Of a DNA stretch of 64,000 nt, positions 33,091 through 45,507 are shown piece after piece (positions within the stretch are counted from its first letter, which is position 1; every line of letters begins with the position of its first letter). The notes below the pieces were generated by a model. It saw only the letters and a list, made by a program, of their open reading frames with translations, did not search any database and was not told where the DNA came from. Origin of the DNA: Gaertneriomyces semiglobifer. Lineage: Eukaryota > Chytridiomycota > Chytridiomycetes > Spizellomycetales > Spizellomycetaceae. Both the position numbers and the translations under genes were made by a program. The stretch covers positions 310,001 to 374,000 of the forward strand of contig JAHLKF010000004.1 in assembly GCA_025558075.1 (NCBI GenBank). Direction: 5' to 3'.

Positions 33091-33470
33091 CCATCAGCTG
33101 GAAAAGCGCCCATTCTCTCGTCTAATGTGAAATAGCTTGACTTTGAGAAATTTTTTGTTTTGCATTATGCATTTCTTTTTGTTTGATATTACATGAATAT
33201 AACCAGTTCGGATTGCCTCCAACTGTTGTGCCAAACTGTACCGGCGTGCTCTGCCTTGCGCATCTTAGCACTGAGTGATCGATCATTCAGACGCGCCCCG
33301 TTCGCTCCCTCTACACATAGCCATTCGCAATGTTCTAGCAGATAAGCAGCAATAATAAAGACGACTGTTCATCTTCACTGTCAAAAGCCGGGACGTCAAA
33401 CGATGATCTCTTCTGAGGTGAATGAAGCTGACAATGGTGCTAACCGCAGCTGAAGGGAACCGGTGATATT
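33091..33470. other. 3' region between NDFIP-like and RABGGTA
   Basis: 380 bp between two converging stop codons. An AT-rich tract (about 33145-33205, tttttgttttgcattatg) is a likely 3' UTR/polyadenylation area. No gene is seen. Confidence 0.35.
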
Positions 33471-34544
33471 TCACGAGGTCGGATGCAACATTAGAGTTCG
33501 ATAATACATCTTCCTATCTGGGTCGAGGGCGGTCAGTCTGTCCAAGATCCGCTGAATCTCAGCTTCCATCGTCCGTTCACATTGCCCGTGCTTAAAAAGA
33601 TGGAGGAGAATGTGCACCGCAGTACCTAGAGCCCACTTGGCATCAGGCTCTTCTTCTAGTAACTCCTTGATAGACTCTAACTCGCCCTTCCATCTTGCAA
33701 AGTCATCGACTCTAAGGGACAGAAGCCATCGATGGTACAGCCATCCCGACTGATCTTCGGGTTCTGTAAACAAAGCATTCCTGACAAGCTCGAACTCCGC
33801 CTTGATCACTGCCTCCAGCTCCTCAGCATTGTCCCCAAACGCAGCAAGAAGCACTTTACTTCTCAAGTGCCAAGCGGAGTAGTTTGAAAAGTTTTGTCTG
33901 ATCTTCGTGGTGGTATATGAGAATTCGTCCTGAGCCGTGCGCTTACCGGACTGTGCAACCACATATCGACGGTAATCCCAACCATGGAAGTTTCGCGCAT
34001 CCATATCCAGCAGCTTGTTCAATAGCTTCAACTCGCCATCCCAAGGAGGCTCTGGCATGTTCTCCAGAACCCATTTGCGATGATGCCACACCCAATAGGA
34101 CTTCGGCGCCTCGTGCAGTGACGCAGTGCAAAGAGCCAATTCGCCAAGACACGAGGATTGGATCTCTTCGGTTGATAGAGAAGAAAAGCTAGAAAGCAAA
34201 TACTGGCGGCGGCCATTCCAAGCGGTATAAAATTCCGGGTTCAGGGACAAAAGTTTGGTTGTCAGATCAAAGGTCTCTTTGGTCCATTCTTTATGTGCTC
34301 GCTTTCAAAAGAGTGAATCTTTGCTTTATTTCCCTCCTCAAACATGCAAGTGCGCCTACCTTGAGGATAAAGCTGTCACAAAGCGATCTATATTCTGTGA
34401 TTTTGCTTTGTTGCTTTGCTTTTCGGGCGGCCTCCTCGGCTGCCGTGGTACGCAGCTTCTTTTGGTGATGCTACTCGGGAACAATCAGAAAGGGTGGCAT
34501 TCAGCAGAGCGAAGTCATCAACTTACGGCTCCAGCAGCGGACAT
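33471..34544 (-). CDS. BET4: Rab geranylgeranyltransferase alpha subunit
   Basis: Alpha subunit of the enzyme that prenylates Rab GTP-ases on their C-terminal cysteines; 319 aa. Exons on the minus strand: 34544-34527, 34470-34360, 34301-33471. The first exon codes only MSAAGA, then HHQKKLRTTAAEEAARKAKQQ gives the basic start of the family. Prenyltransferase alpha repeats follow: NPEFYTAWNGRRQ, KSYWVWHHRKWVL, NFHGWDYRRYVV, NYSAWHLRSKVL, QSGWLYHRWLL. The length fits yeast Bet4 (290) and lacks the Ig-like and leucine-rich parts of the 567-residue human chain. Confidence 0.92.
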
Positions 34545-34771
34545 GGCTGGAATGAGTTGTGTTGCTACTGACCTCGTCGTAAGCTGAGAAGCTTCACGCG
34601 ACGACTGGATGGAAACTTCGCAGACTAACTGACATTTTCTCGGAACTGCACATTATCTTACAGCATTGCACCTGGCCGTCGGAAGGTTCCGTTCCTTTAG
34701 GATCCCTTGTAGTCTGCCATTCAAGATCTATGACAATTCATATTCCATATCTTCCTTCCCGGGCAAGTGCG

Positions 34772-37700
34772 ATGGATGCTGTGACAGCTGACCAGGTCTT
34801 GCAAGTGCTACAAGTGCTATATGCTGGCACTGCCACCGATAATGCGGGACGCAAAGAAGCAGATACATGGTTAAACGATTTTCAAAAGACGGTACGGAAT
34901 CTAAGCTGAGAGGCAACTTCTTTTGCGCCATCGAGCATTGCTTACGCCGCTCCTTGCAGCCAAATGCATGGGCGATCTCCGACCAACTTTTACGAACAGA
35001 GACTCTTCCGCAAGAAGCTCGTCTCTTTGCCGCACAGACCTTACGACAAAAGGTAAACAGATCCCGTATTTGTTATTGCGTGGATCACAGTTGACGAACA
35101 GTCCATGCGAACAGGTTGAGTTCGATTTCAGCCAGTTGGAGCCAAGCGCTCAGGAGCGTCTCAAGGAATCGCTCATTGCATTTTTGCACAACTACCGGGC
35201 CGGGCCCAAGTCTGTATTGAAGCAGCTATCGCTGTCCCTTGCGGATCTTGCTATACAGTTATCGGCATGGACAGATCCTGTACGCGAACTTATTGCCGTA
35301 TTTGGGAAAAATGCGGAGATGATAAGCCCGCTACTGGAATTCTTAATAGTTCTGCCAGAGGAGTTCTTGGAGAATCGTCGGATTCGCATGGATGACGAAG
35401 ACCTCCTGATCCGGGCCAATCAAGTCCTACGAAAGAATGCGCAGGATATCCTGCAATTGCTTATATTTTATTTCACACAATCTGCAGCGGACTATGAACT
35501 ACAGGAGCGCATATTTCAGTGTTTATTCAGCTGGATATACAATGGAGAAATTCAACCAGAAGCTGTCCTCGCAACACCGCTCTTCGACCATGCTTTTGCT
35601 GCACTCCACGTCGACGAATTATTTGAATCGGCGGTCGATGTTACATGCGAGATTCTGTATCGTACCCGGAAGAACCCGTCTTCACATATTATCGAAATGA
35701 TATATCCCCGTTTGGTAGCGTTGCGCACGTTGCTGAATGAGAACTTGGAAGATACCGACATCATCAGAGGACTGTGCCGTATATTTGCTGACGCCGGAGA
35801 AGCGTGGGTGGCGCGTATTGCGGAAAGCTACGATACTTACGCAGTCGTAATTGACGGATTACTACAATGTACAGCCTGTGAGGATCTTGAGATTGTGCGG
35901 ATATCATTCAACTTCTGGAACGCGTTAGCAAGCGAAGTGATCAAGCCTCCGAACGAAGCGCAACGACTCAAGTATGTAGCAGTTTTCCAAAAGCTCGAAG
36001 ATATCATGATAGCGCACTTGCAGTATCCGGATGAAGCGGCGACATGGACTGCAGAGGAACGAGACGAGTTTCGCGAGTTCCGCCACACAATGGGCGACGT
36101 ACTGAAGGATTGCGTTCGCGTTATTGGCGCAGAAGAAGCCCTTAACAGGCCGTCCAGCATTCTCAGTTCATTTGTAGTGGATCCCTCCACAGGCGCATTC
36201 GACTCTAGTGTGCAGTGGCAAAAGATTGAGGCTCCTCTCTTCGCGCTCCGTGCGATGTGTCGCGAAGTTAGCACAAGAGAGTCTACTGTAGTTCCAAAGA
36301 TTATGGCCATGTTACCGCACCTACCGCCGCACCCGAAAATCAAATATGCTGCCATTCTTGTGATTGGACGATACGCGGAATGGACCGCCCACCATCCGGA
36401 TTTCATTCCGTACCAGCTCACGTTTGTATCGCAAGGTTTTGAGAATGATCCAGACACAAATGCTGCTGCGGCCCAAGCTCTGAAGTATTTATGCAAAAGT
36501 TGCGGAAAGGTATGTCCCTTGACGACCAGGATTGCTTCAACTCACGTATTTACATTGATTCATATACGCTCAGTTGTTGGTGAACTTTCTGGAGCAGTTG
36601 CATCCATTCTATTTGACCACCATCAAAAAGATCAGCCGGGAGGACGCGCGCGACCTGACAGAGGCAATTGCATACGTGATTGCCGAGGTGCCTTCAGATA
36701 ACTTACTACAGACTTTCCAAATGTTCTGCGCGCCTGTAGCCCAGAGGTTACACGAAATCGCGCATCAGGCAAGGCCTACCGGCGAGGCTGAGGAGGCACT
36801 TATTGTCGAGGCTGCGGGTATGCTCCGGTTGAAGTGTACACATTTGCGCAGTAGTACTCAGTTTCTTACTTTTGCAGATCAATTGGGCTACCTTGCGTTA
36901 TTCATCAAGTACGTTCGTCCGTCCATTCCACACGATCAACCCCACCCGTGCGCGTCATTGGTCATGCAACTCTGGCCCATTTTGGATGCTTTACTGAGCA
37001 CCTATGGAAACGTGGAAGAAATTGCGGATGCCTGTTCTCGCGTTTGCTCACACTCGATGAGAAGTTACGGGCTACATATAGCGCCGATCTTGACTCCTAT
37101 GATGTCCAAGATTGTTGCACTCTTTGATGCGACAGGCTTGCCATGCTACTTGTGGGTTTCTAAACGGTGTGTTGAAGCATATGCGAGTGATGAGAAGGAG
37201 GAAGGCAAAGTTATCTTCTCCATTGTCGAGACCCTGACAGCGTCAACATTCAAACGCTTTTCTGCCTCCCAAGATAAGCTTGACGCTATTCCGGACGGTA
37301 AGTTCTGATTTCTCGCTGAGGCGCCCATCGTTTCCAATGACTAACTATGCAAGTGATGTAGTCATTGAAGATTACTTTGATTTGGTTTTGGAATTAGTGG
37401 AGCAATGTCCGGTCATGTTTTGCCAGTCAGCGCTTTTGGCATCTGTTCTCGACTGTGCGATTGCTTGCCTCCGAGTCGAACACCGCGAAGCTCTTCTGGC
37501 AGTCCTTGCATTCCTGAAAGCGCTATGCCAAAGCACATCTCCAACGCAGCGGTCTTTGCCTGTACCTCAAAATATGATCAACCCGGTGGTAGAACTGATC
37601 AATCAAAAGTGCGCGGTCTTGGCAGAATCGTTGGTCGCGGGGCTGTTGTATAACTTCCCACGAGATCGCGATGTCGTTAACGATGTCGCCGCGATGTTCG

Positions 37701-37994
37701 TGGGGATGATGATCGGTATGCCCGATCGCTGTCAAGATGCAATGAAGACGTGCATCCAGAGGATACCAGAGACACAACTTCCATTTAAAGATCGCGATGA
37801 CTTCTTGGCCAGATTCGCTAGGTACGTAATTTGTAAACTGCTTTATCATATCGTTGAGTACACAGGTTGATTATGGGGAGTGCTTTTGTAGTACAAGCAC
37901 GGAGTACTCGGACCATTACAAACTAGCATCTCTACTTCAAGAGTTCGCGGCGTCCTTCAGGCGGCGTAACCTCATTAGAGGACATGCGCGCTAG
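34772..37994 (+). CDS. MTR10: transportin-3 / MTR10 importin-beta
   Basis: Karyopherin importing SR-type RNA-binding proteins; 944 aa. Exons: 34772-34891, 34960-35052, 35115-36509, 36574-36817, 36878-37297, 37362-37821, 37892-37994. The N-terminus (DAVTADQVLQVLQVLYAG, AWAISDQLL, EARLFAAQTLRQK) is the importin-beta Ran-binding start. HEAT repeats follow through FGKNAEMISPLLEFLIVLPEE, and the end is Arg-rich (FRRRNLIRGHAR). The intron 36818-36877 is 60 nt with no stop in frame, so it could be read through as 20 extra residues; its gtatgc donor and ttttgcag acceptor, and the good join EAA-DQLGYLAL, argue for splicing. An ATG at 34730 could extend the N-terminus by 14 residues. Confidence 0.9.
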
Positions 37995-38227
37995 TTGTTT
38001 TTGTTGTCCCATGCCCCCAATACTGGCTGCTTCTGGAGATTATGTAGATACATGTAGGATACCTATGTCAGGGTTGTAATTGACTGGCTTTTATTAATCA
38101 CCAAAATGTTATCACTAACACACATCTGGCGACATCGCGAAATGGTAACCCAACACACCAGTTGCAGGCGATTTGCCGAAGAGATTCGACCGAGAGCATC
38201 GGAACCACTTCGACAAGTCTCTTCGGG

Positions 38228-39687
38228 ATGAGCCCTCCAAAGAAGCAACATGTTGTGGGAATGCCAGTTTTTGCCATTGCATTCACACCGAACAAATGCC
38301 GGGTTGTTATCGGCGGTGGTGGTGGAGCAACCAAGGCTGGCGTAAAGAACGCCATGGTATGTTTTCGTCTTCGGTGTATCTGCGCATGCAGCGAATTTGA
38401 ATTCTAACGTTGGTATTGTTGAAGGTGCTCTATAATATCAATCCTGAGACGCTGGATATGGATCCAGTAGCGGAAAAGACGTTTGGAAAGGAGGATGATG
38501 GCTGCATGAGCGTCACCGTGCATCCCAAAGAAAAAATCTTCCTGGCCGGAGTTAACAGCCCTCAACATGAAGTTGAGGAAGGGAGGAATCAGAACTGCCG
38601 CGTATACCATCTAAAGAGTTCCGCCTTCCTGCCGTTGGGCACGTACAAAACCATGGATAGCACGAACTCTTTTTATCATCAGGTTAATGAAGACATGCCC
38701 TTACGCACCGGTGGCTGGTTGGCTCATATACTGGCGTGTGTTATAGAAAGTAGCGCGATTCAGTGCAAGCGGCAAGTTGTTGGTTACCGGCACTACAGAT
38801 GGAAAACTCTCCATATGGCGTTGGCCAGAAATGGTAGCAGCCATTCAACCACTCGATCATGGCGGCGAAGTCAGCGATGCAGATTTTGACCCGACCGGCA
38901 GCATGGTATGATCTGTGAGCATAAGAGGTTCTCACCTCCACGTTTCAACAATCGCTTTCCAGCTGGTGTCCGTTTCAAGCAAGTCTCTTTATGTGACATC
39001 TACAGTCACAGGCGCAACTTTATTTTCCCTTTCGTCTCCCATAATATCAAAGAAGAACCCTTGCGACTTCCGAGCTGCCCGGTTTGGCGTGGGCATCTCT
39101 GCTGGGTATCTGTTCATAGTGGTAAACGCCCGCGATCGTAAGAAGTCGTACATATGCAAATACCGTTATGAAGAAAGGAAATCGTCCAAGGAATTGAAGG
39201 AGGAAGAGAGGTGGCAATGGAAGCTTCACAGGCAACGGATGGTCATGAACAAACCTATCACATCATTTACCATCAGCAATGAGGGAGCTTTGCTCGCGTA
39301 TGGTAGTGCCGATCTCAGTGTCGGCATCATCAACTTTGTCACGTTGCAGGTGAGTACACGTGTCTGAAAACCACATGAATGCCGCTAACGCGACTGTGTA
39401 GACGATATATAGAATCCCTCAAGCACATGGGTTTCCAGTCACCGCACTTGCGTTTTCACCGGATTCCCAGCTCATCGTGTCAGGATCTGCTGACGGAACC
39501 GTGTTGGTCTCCGCTGTTCCTCATAAATCAGGTACGCCCATGCATCCGTCCTTAAAGTGCATCCCTCATTATGTAACACCTCACTTTGTCAGGCTCCATG
39601 TTCTTCCTCCCTTTCATCTTATTATGCTTGCTGATTATTGTTCTGATGGGGTACCTGTTGGTAGCGGAAGATGGGTGGGAGCTGTGA
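38228..39687 (+). CDS. SEC12: SEC12/PREB, Sar1 guanine nucleotide exchange factor
   Basis: ER membrane WD40 protein that activates Sar1 to start COPII budding; 385 aa. Exons: 38228-38356, 38425-38682, 38747-38905, 38963-39349, 39402-39531, 39593-39687. The N-terminal blade has the K-loop-type VVIGGGGGATKAGVKNA, the region that contacts Sar1. Further blades: ARFSASGKLLVTGTTDGKLSIW, DADFDPTGSM, ITSFTISNEGALLAYGSAD, VTALAFSPDSQLIVSGSADG. A single C-terminal transmembrane helix (about 357-377, FFLPFILLCLLIIVLMGYLL) anchors it, with a short luminal tail. All five introns (52-68 nt) keep frame. Confidence 0.92.
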
Positions 39688-40027
39688 CGTATCATGTCGC
39701 CGAAGAGTGGCGGAGCTATAAAGTAGTCGTTGATTGCCGCAGGTTTAACCTACTGCAGAGTGTAAATACATTGTGTGATGGACAAGACAAGAGACGTTTG
39801 TTATGCAGCACATCAGTTCCAGGCTGCTGCGTGATAACTGGTCGCTACTGAACCTGCCACACTGTGCCGTTACGAGATCGTGAGCGATGGTTAGTGTAGT
39901 ATACATACGACCTGGCTCTTAAAGACAAGATGCTTTGAGCCATTAACATCGCGATTGGCCATAGGAAAACATACGCCTGTCCCCGTTGTATTAGCAAATA
40001 CACTGATTGAAAATCAAGGGAAGGGTG
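39688..40027. other. 3' region between SEC12 and PRP18
   Basis: 340 bp between converging stops; no gene or repeat seen. It presumably holds both 3' UTRs. Confidence 0.35.
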
Positions 40028-41258
40028 CTAGCCAATCATCTTCGCCAAGTCATCTGGGGGCCATTTCGTTTGCGCAAAAGTCATTAGCCTTTTGATGGAT
40101 TGAATCCATTTCCGTTGCGCTTCATCGTTTAAAACATGTGCTACTTGTGATGCAAAAATCTTCTCACGAGCCGAACGTTCATGGATACCTGTGAAGCGTG
40201 ATGTCAGGAGCTACCTTCTCATCAATCATGAAACCGCATGTCCTGATACTTACCAACCATAGTGACACCGATAGGCCACGGAGCATTTCCTATACTTAAC
40301 CTCAAGTAACTGTCGTTAGCTTTGAGATACTCCCTTTTTTGGGTCCAGTCGGCAATTTCGCAAATCCGTGCCAGCACATCCGGTTCAAGCGCTCGTTTCT
40401 TCAGCAGCTTGAAAAACGGCTTCATGTACTCCGTTGTCTGTCCTTGAGTTGCGCTTTGGAGCCTGCCTTGTACTGATCGCTTAACATCCTCGGGTCGTGC
40501 CGCGAGAAATAACTCCCATTCCCGAATTAGCCGCTTGAAATAGATATAAAGAAGATTGTAGACAGCATCTGGATCAGACTGCAATAGGGAGAGAGATATA
40601 GCAGTAGTATCGACTTCAGGCAGCTCGGTTCTTTGTTTTTTCTTTGGGAAGGCATCATCTTCTGTGTTGTCCGTGGCATCGGATGACGGGCGTCGTTTCA
40701 GATTCTCCAGAGCCAGCTCTTGCTCAGTTTTGGACATAGCCGCGCGAAAGTCATTTCTCTGACCGGACTGTACGGAATCTAAGTGAGTGGCTTCCAGACG
40801 CCGGAGACGCTTTATTCGTTGCGGGAACGTTTCGGCAAAGAGCTTTATTGGCGCTTGCAGGAGACGGAAGCGCCGATTCAGCTCGCTTTCTGGAATCGCC
40901 AAGGCATCCTCGTCATCAGAATCTGCTCTTTCATTGTCGCTCTTGTGTGAAGGGGTCGGGGTCGCGCTACGTCCTAGGCTACCGGGCAATGGCGAGTCGC
41001 CCCTGACTTCTGCAAGTTTTCGTGCAAGCTTCTCTTGTCTCTCACGATCCAACCGTTCCTGCTCTTCTAAATATTGTCTCTCTCGCTCTTTTTCTAGCTC
41101 ACCACGCTTGAAATATTTCTTGGTGCCGTTCTTTGGAACTATAGCGTCCTTTTCCTTTTTCTTCCTTTCCAGTTCAGCCTATAAACATAAACGGAATCAG
41201 CCAAGGTATGCGTGCAAGAAGCATGGATATGATGAGCCAGTACCTTTAAAATATCCAT
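40028..41258 (-). CDS. PRP18: second-step splicing factor PRP18
   Basis: U5-associated factor for 3' splice-site choice in the second splicing step; 366 aa (human 342). Exons on the minus strand: 41258-41244, 41178-40254, 40188-40028. Exon 1 codes just MDILK, the usual PRP18 start. A charged helical N-terminus follows, then the PRP4-like motif region [18 protein letters not shown]. The C-terminal Prp18 domain has [29 protein letters not shown] and, after the last junction, [11 protein letters not shown]. The [16 protein letters not shown] segment is the most conserved loop of the family and is intact. Confidence 0.95.
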
Positions 41259-41808
41259 TTTTCTAAACGATCGCTCAAGTGCAAGAATACTTTCTGGTTG
41301 TTCTTCGAAGACGCCTATTCGAGTGTGCTTCGATGACTGTGCCGCTCCGCGCAGGTTGTGTTTAACTTCGTCGTGACAATGTTAAACGCTGTTGAACAGG
41401 AACGCAGAAGAACGGCAAGATTCCTGTGTTAAGGTCGTTGGGTCCGCTGGTGGAAGGCCCAATGAGTGTTAGGTGAGGTGAAATTTGCAGTTGACGAAGC
41501 ACGATTGAGGTCGAGAATCGTGCAAATGATGGAAATGGTCACGGTTGCAAGAGAGCGAACTGGGTACCTTTGTCAGTACACTGGTATTGATGCAGCAACC
41601 TCCTCCCTAGTTGCATCTCATCACGACAGGCCTCCACTGAAAGTCCATATAGATTGTACAGTTACGTTTCCTATTACCTTCTCCATGCAAACTTTTTGGT
41701 TGAAGCCAGACCCTCACATTTGTGGTTATCGATATCGCGGTAACTCGCTCAGAAACTTTCGGAATTCGCCTCAGATGCGAGCACTAGCTCCCCAGAATAA
41801 CAGCCAGG
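41259..41808. promoter_or_regulatory. bidirectional promoter region PRP18 / COX19
   Basis: 550 bp between divergent starts. No gene recognised; a plus-strand frame at 41466-41873 runs into COX19 exon 1 in another frame and has no motif. Expected to carry both promoters. Confidence 0.35.
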
Positions 41809-42261
41809 ATGTCTATGGGATCAAGGTACGCTCATCAACGGCAAAATGCTTCTGCTGCCTGTACGGAACATGATGCTCACTTATTGCAATTGTTTATGAA
41901 CAGCTGGCAGCGGTTTTCACGACCGGACCCTCCAGAGCGCGGAGCGTTCCCGCTCGATCTCAATGGAGAATGCCAATCGCTTGTTAAGCTATATCTGACT
42001 TGCGTAAAAGAAGCAAAGGGCGACAATACCAAGTGTAAATCGTTGGCGAAGAATTATCTCAAATGCCGCATGGACCAGTTGAGTTTCGCGGGACTACGAC
42101 TTTGTTGAAGTTCATACAGACTAATGAGATAGCAATATTGTAGCAACCTGATGACTAAGGATGAATTCAAAAATCTAGGTTTTCACGATGATGATGGTGA
42201 GGACAACCAAGCGACGCAACCCACGAAAACGGCGGGTGGGAGCGCCGCGAAAGCGACATGA
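41809..42261 (+). CDS. COX19: COX19, twin CX9C copper/cytochrome oxidase assembly protein
   Basis: Small intermembrane-space protein for cytochrome c oxidase copper delivery; 102 aa. Exons: 41809-41825, 41904-42077, 42144-42261. Exon 1 codes MSMGS. PDPPERGAFPLD is the family hallmark, followed by C29-x9-C39 and C50-x9-C60, the twin CX9C pairs oxidised by Mia40. RMDHNLMTKDEFKNLGF crosses the last junction and matches the usual COX19 end. A 27-residue low-complexity tail follows (DNQATQPTKTAGG), longer than in most homologues. Confidence 0.95.
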
Positions 42262-42500
42262 TGATTTGGACCAGAAATCACTGGGACGTCGGCCTTGCGT
42301 CCGCAATGCGGAAGCACTTGGGTTCCCATGCATGTCGGTTCCCTCTTGAGCCGATGTCGAAGGAGGCGATGCCATGCAAATTTCTAATAGTGGCTAGTGG
42401 CAGCGCATGGAGCATAAATCCTGTTAGAGATAGTGGTATTTCTCATGAGCTGAGCAGGAAGACGTACACAGAAGCTAGTGAGACGAAACAAAGCAGTCCT

Positions 42501-43279
42501 TCAATTTAGATGGCCTTTCAACGCCATAGCCCCAATTACAAGCGAAAGTATTCGGCTGGGGTCACTTGTAGGGGTACCTGTCTTGTAAACCTGGAAAATA
42601 TAAAACCATCATCAGGGACAGTCTCTCGACATGAATACATAATGGAAACCCGACCTTGCTGATCAATTGCAGATCGCACACCTCACCCAATTCATCCAAC
42701 GATGCCCGTTGCCCATCTATCAGCGATGCCAAAGCTTCCTGAATCTGCGAACGTCAGGGGTAAGCAACGTTCCCGCATTTCGATGTCGCTACCATTCCCA
42801 CCTGTTCCGTCGGAGCTTCCTTGCTAACCATTACACATAGCAATGAACTGGAAGTATCTGATATGCCAAATTGCCGCAGAGCGTCGCTGATGTTATTTGT
42901 AGGGGAAAGGTTGAACAAGATTTCGGAGTAAAGCGTCCGAGTGCGCATTATTCCTTGCTGTTGATGAAGCAAAGCTTTCGTGCATGCCATTTGGACCTGG
43001 AATATGTCAAGGATCTAGAAAGAGGGAGAATTGTTGAGGAACGGATGACATTTGTATGTAAGCGCAAGTTCTCATTCATACCATTGCGGCGTTGACAAGG
43101 ACGCACTCTGGGACTTCCGCATCGCCCTTTATGACCAGCTCCTTGATCTGTTTTGCATTCTGTACATTTCGGAAGAGGACGAGATGGATATTTGGCAGAT
43201 CACTTGACAATGGGACAGAAGGAAGGGGTGAGTGCGGTGGTGGTGGTGAAAACAGCGGTGGTAGAGTAACGGCTTGCAT
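42501..43279 (-). CDS. CGI121: KEOPS complex subunit CGI121/TPRKB
   Basis: Small KEOPS/EKC subunit that binds tRNA and the Bud32 kinase during t6A modification; 196 aa. Exons on the minus strand: 43279-43082, 43014-42802, 42744-42655, 42590-42501. IHLVLFRNVQNAKQIKELV and PECVLVNAAM open the fold, then ILDIFQVQMACTKALLHQQ and RTRTLYSEILFNLSPTNNI, then DALRQFGISDTSSSLLCV. The end (RILSLVIGAMALKG) fits the family. An N-terminal Pro/Leu-rich stretch (PPLFSPPPPHSPLPSVPL) is unusual. Introns of 57-67 nt keep phase. Confidence 0.9.
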
Positions 43280-43709
43280 GGCGAATGAGAGAATGATGAC
43301 TCGGTAGTGGACGGACACCCCCCAGCACCGTTATAGTCGCCGTGGACTACCCGTTTCGCTTCCGATCACTATGCCTCGATCGCATGTCGGCGGAGGACTG
43401 ATTTTTTGGTCCAAAAGACGCGGCAGTTTCATTTTACTGGCATCCAACATTCCGAGCAGCAAGCGCCTCTCACAGCGAACAGAGCCATAACGATCGTTTT
43501 CCGACAAGGATACAAGATCTACAGAGCCGAGCTACATGCGCATAACCTCTATCCATTACATCTGGTGCTACGCCATGACCCATCAGTACGCCGCTTGACG
43601 ACCCTCAGCCCTGCGTTGCCTTCATCACCATCAGTTTCTATATACCTATGCCGTGGTCTCCTCTTCACCATCAATTCAAGTAATTTGCTCGGTGCTTGAA
43701 TGGCCATGA
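43280..43709. promoter_or_regulatory. CGI121 promoter region
   Basis: 430 bp between the CGI121 start and the stop of the next minus-strand gene, so it holds a promoter and a 3' UTR. No gene is seen in it. Confidence 0.35.
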
Positions 43710-45162
43710 TTAAATAAGGCCCTTCCCTCTCCACTTCTCAAGCCCCCACCAAAATGTTCTCGCCCCAGCCCATGCCATTTCTAAAACAGCCCAGGTTACA
43801 AGCAACTCACCAAGTGCTCCTTTCCATCCGGCTAACAGATGATCTCCTGTTCTATTGCCAGTGATTACCTGAGCAAGATAGGACTCCACGGGCCATGTTA
43901 CGAGCCTTATCAGCAGTGACGACGTCAATTCCGTGAAGAGCGACGGGTAAAAGATACGAAGCTGCGTAGATCTCAGCTGAGCCGCGACAGACTTGGCGTC
44001 CGCGCCGAAGTAAAATGCAGTGTGACCCAAGGTCGCCTGGAGATCGTCATTGCCGTCAGTGCCAGGATCATCGTCACCATCCCTCTCCGTCTCATAACGT
44101 CTTCTGCTCCTCAACGGCCTCCCTCTGTCCAACTGTTGCCTTTCAAGCCGTTTCCAAAGAATCGAATTTAATGCCTTCTCTAATGCACCTTTCAATAGGA
44201 AGAGAGCTAGGGACGGCAATGCGTGCTTGACGAATGTCCAAGGGTTAGAGTAGAGTTTGAGAGTTCGCCAAAGCGTCAAGCGTATATCAATAGGGGGTAT
44301 TGTCCGTGTGCATTGTAATCCCAGCACCATGCGTGTGCGATACAGCGGGAAAGTCAACAGAAATCCCAAGCTTCATAAGTCAGAGTTAGAATTATTTAGC
44401 TTAGTGGCGTATGGAACGATTTAGACCTCACCTGCGATTGACCAGTTGGACCACCTTTCGTCGTCGGCCTCGCCGTTGCTGGCATTTTCCACAGTCATCA
44501 CTAATCTTATCGCATTCTCGTGCGCTGGTTTTCACATGGTTGACATGTTCCAGAGAACTCTCGACCAGATTTCGCGCAGTGCACGTTAGAAGCGAAGGAA
44601 TGTATCCGGTCCAGAGGGACGTCATTGATTGGTGTCTCCCGGAAAACATTGAGAGCTTTCGGTGAATTCTCTGCTGAGTGAAGGGATATGAAAGGAAATG
44701 ATTCGACGAGATAGATATCATCCACAGTAGTCGGCCGAGTGTGTTTTCGTCAGACTCTGAAGGAGCAACCAAACCGGTCAGAGAATAATACAGTCTTTGC
44801 AGTCTTTGAATCATACCTCTTCTAAGCATGTTTTTTCTAACTCGCACTACTCGTTCTTCAACACTGTGCATGATTTCCTCCTGAGCTAAGGTACTTGAAC
44901 AGGCTACTCGCCCATGCGGCTGTTGGTGTTGCGGAGACATGGCAGTTGAAAGGCCAGATGCGGCTACTCCCGGACCCGATGTCGATCTGGAGAATGTTGA
45001 AGGTTCTGCAGCAGGTGCGCAAGCTGCGGGAGGTAGTGCTGACATCGTTGCTCCAGCAGGGTATACAGCTTGACTCGCTATTTGTTGGCAAACAGTTCCA
45101 CCAAGCGCATTGACAGAGGTGGGTGGTGATATCCCCAGGAAGGACCATGTTGCAAGGCCCAT
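43710..45162 (-). CDS. mitochondrial-carrier-like protein (UGO1/SLC25A46-like candidate)
   Basis: 463 aa from exons 45162-44432 and 44370-43710 on the minus strand (61-nt intron). Three segments look like degenerate carrier half-repeats: NHFLSYPFTQQRIHRKLS, GFLLTFPLYRTRMVLGLQ and LIRLVTWPVESYLAQV, each a Pro followed by a basic residue as in the Px[DE]xx[KR] signature but without the acidic residue. Such decay is typical of outer-membrane carriers UGO1 and SLC25A46. SLWTGYIPSLL and FVKHALPSLALFLLKG match the G-x-x-PSL second helices. The N-terminus (about 110 residues) is Ala/Pro/Ser-rich. Identity as UGO1 is inference; a fungal fusion role would follow if right. Confidence 0.6.
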
Positions 45163-45507
45163 TGTAGAAAACTTCAAAGTGGTATTAGTTGAGTAGCGTT
45201 TGCTGAGAGGGCCGAAATCCACAAGTCTGAATATCTATGAGGCTGATAGTGGTTTCTGAAATGCACTGGTGATGAGGTCAAGCCCGGAATCGATGATGTT
45301 AGTGGAAAGTGCATGTGGGGCATAAAGTCGTCGAGGTTACCCGCTTTGTAGTTACGTGTTCGGAGCTAAAAAGTGAGCGCTCACTGGGAAAGGCAAGACA
45401 ACGGGCACCCGGATACAATCTATTGTTGCGGACATCACCCCAGCTTGGTGTTCCTTCGGCTTCTCGCCATTTCTCCTCCTTTCAGTAGAAACGGTAGATT
45501 TACAATC
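45163..45507. promoter_or_regulatory. divergent region, carrier-like gene / PEX11
   Basis: 345 bp between divergent starts. The minus frame stays open for 60 nt upstream of the carrier-like ATG but has no other ATG. Nothing else recognised. Confidence 0.35.
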
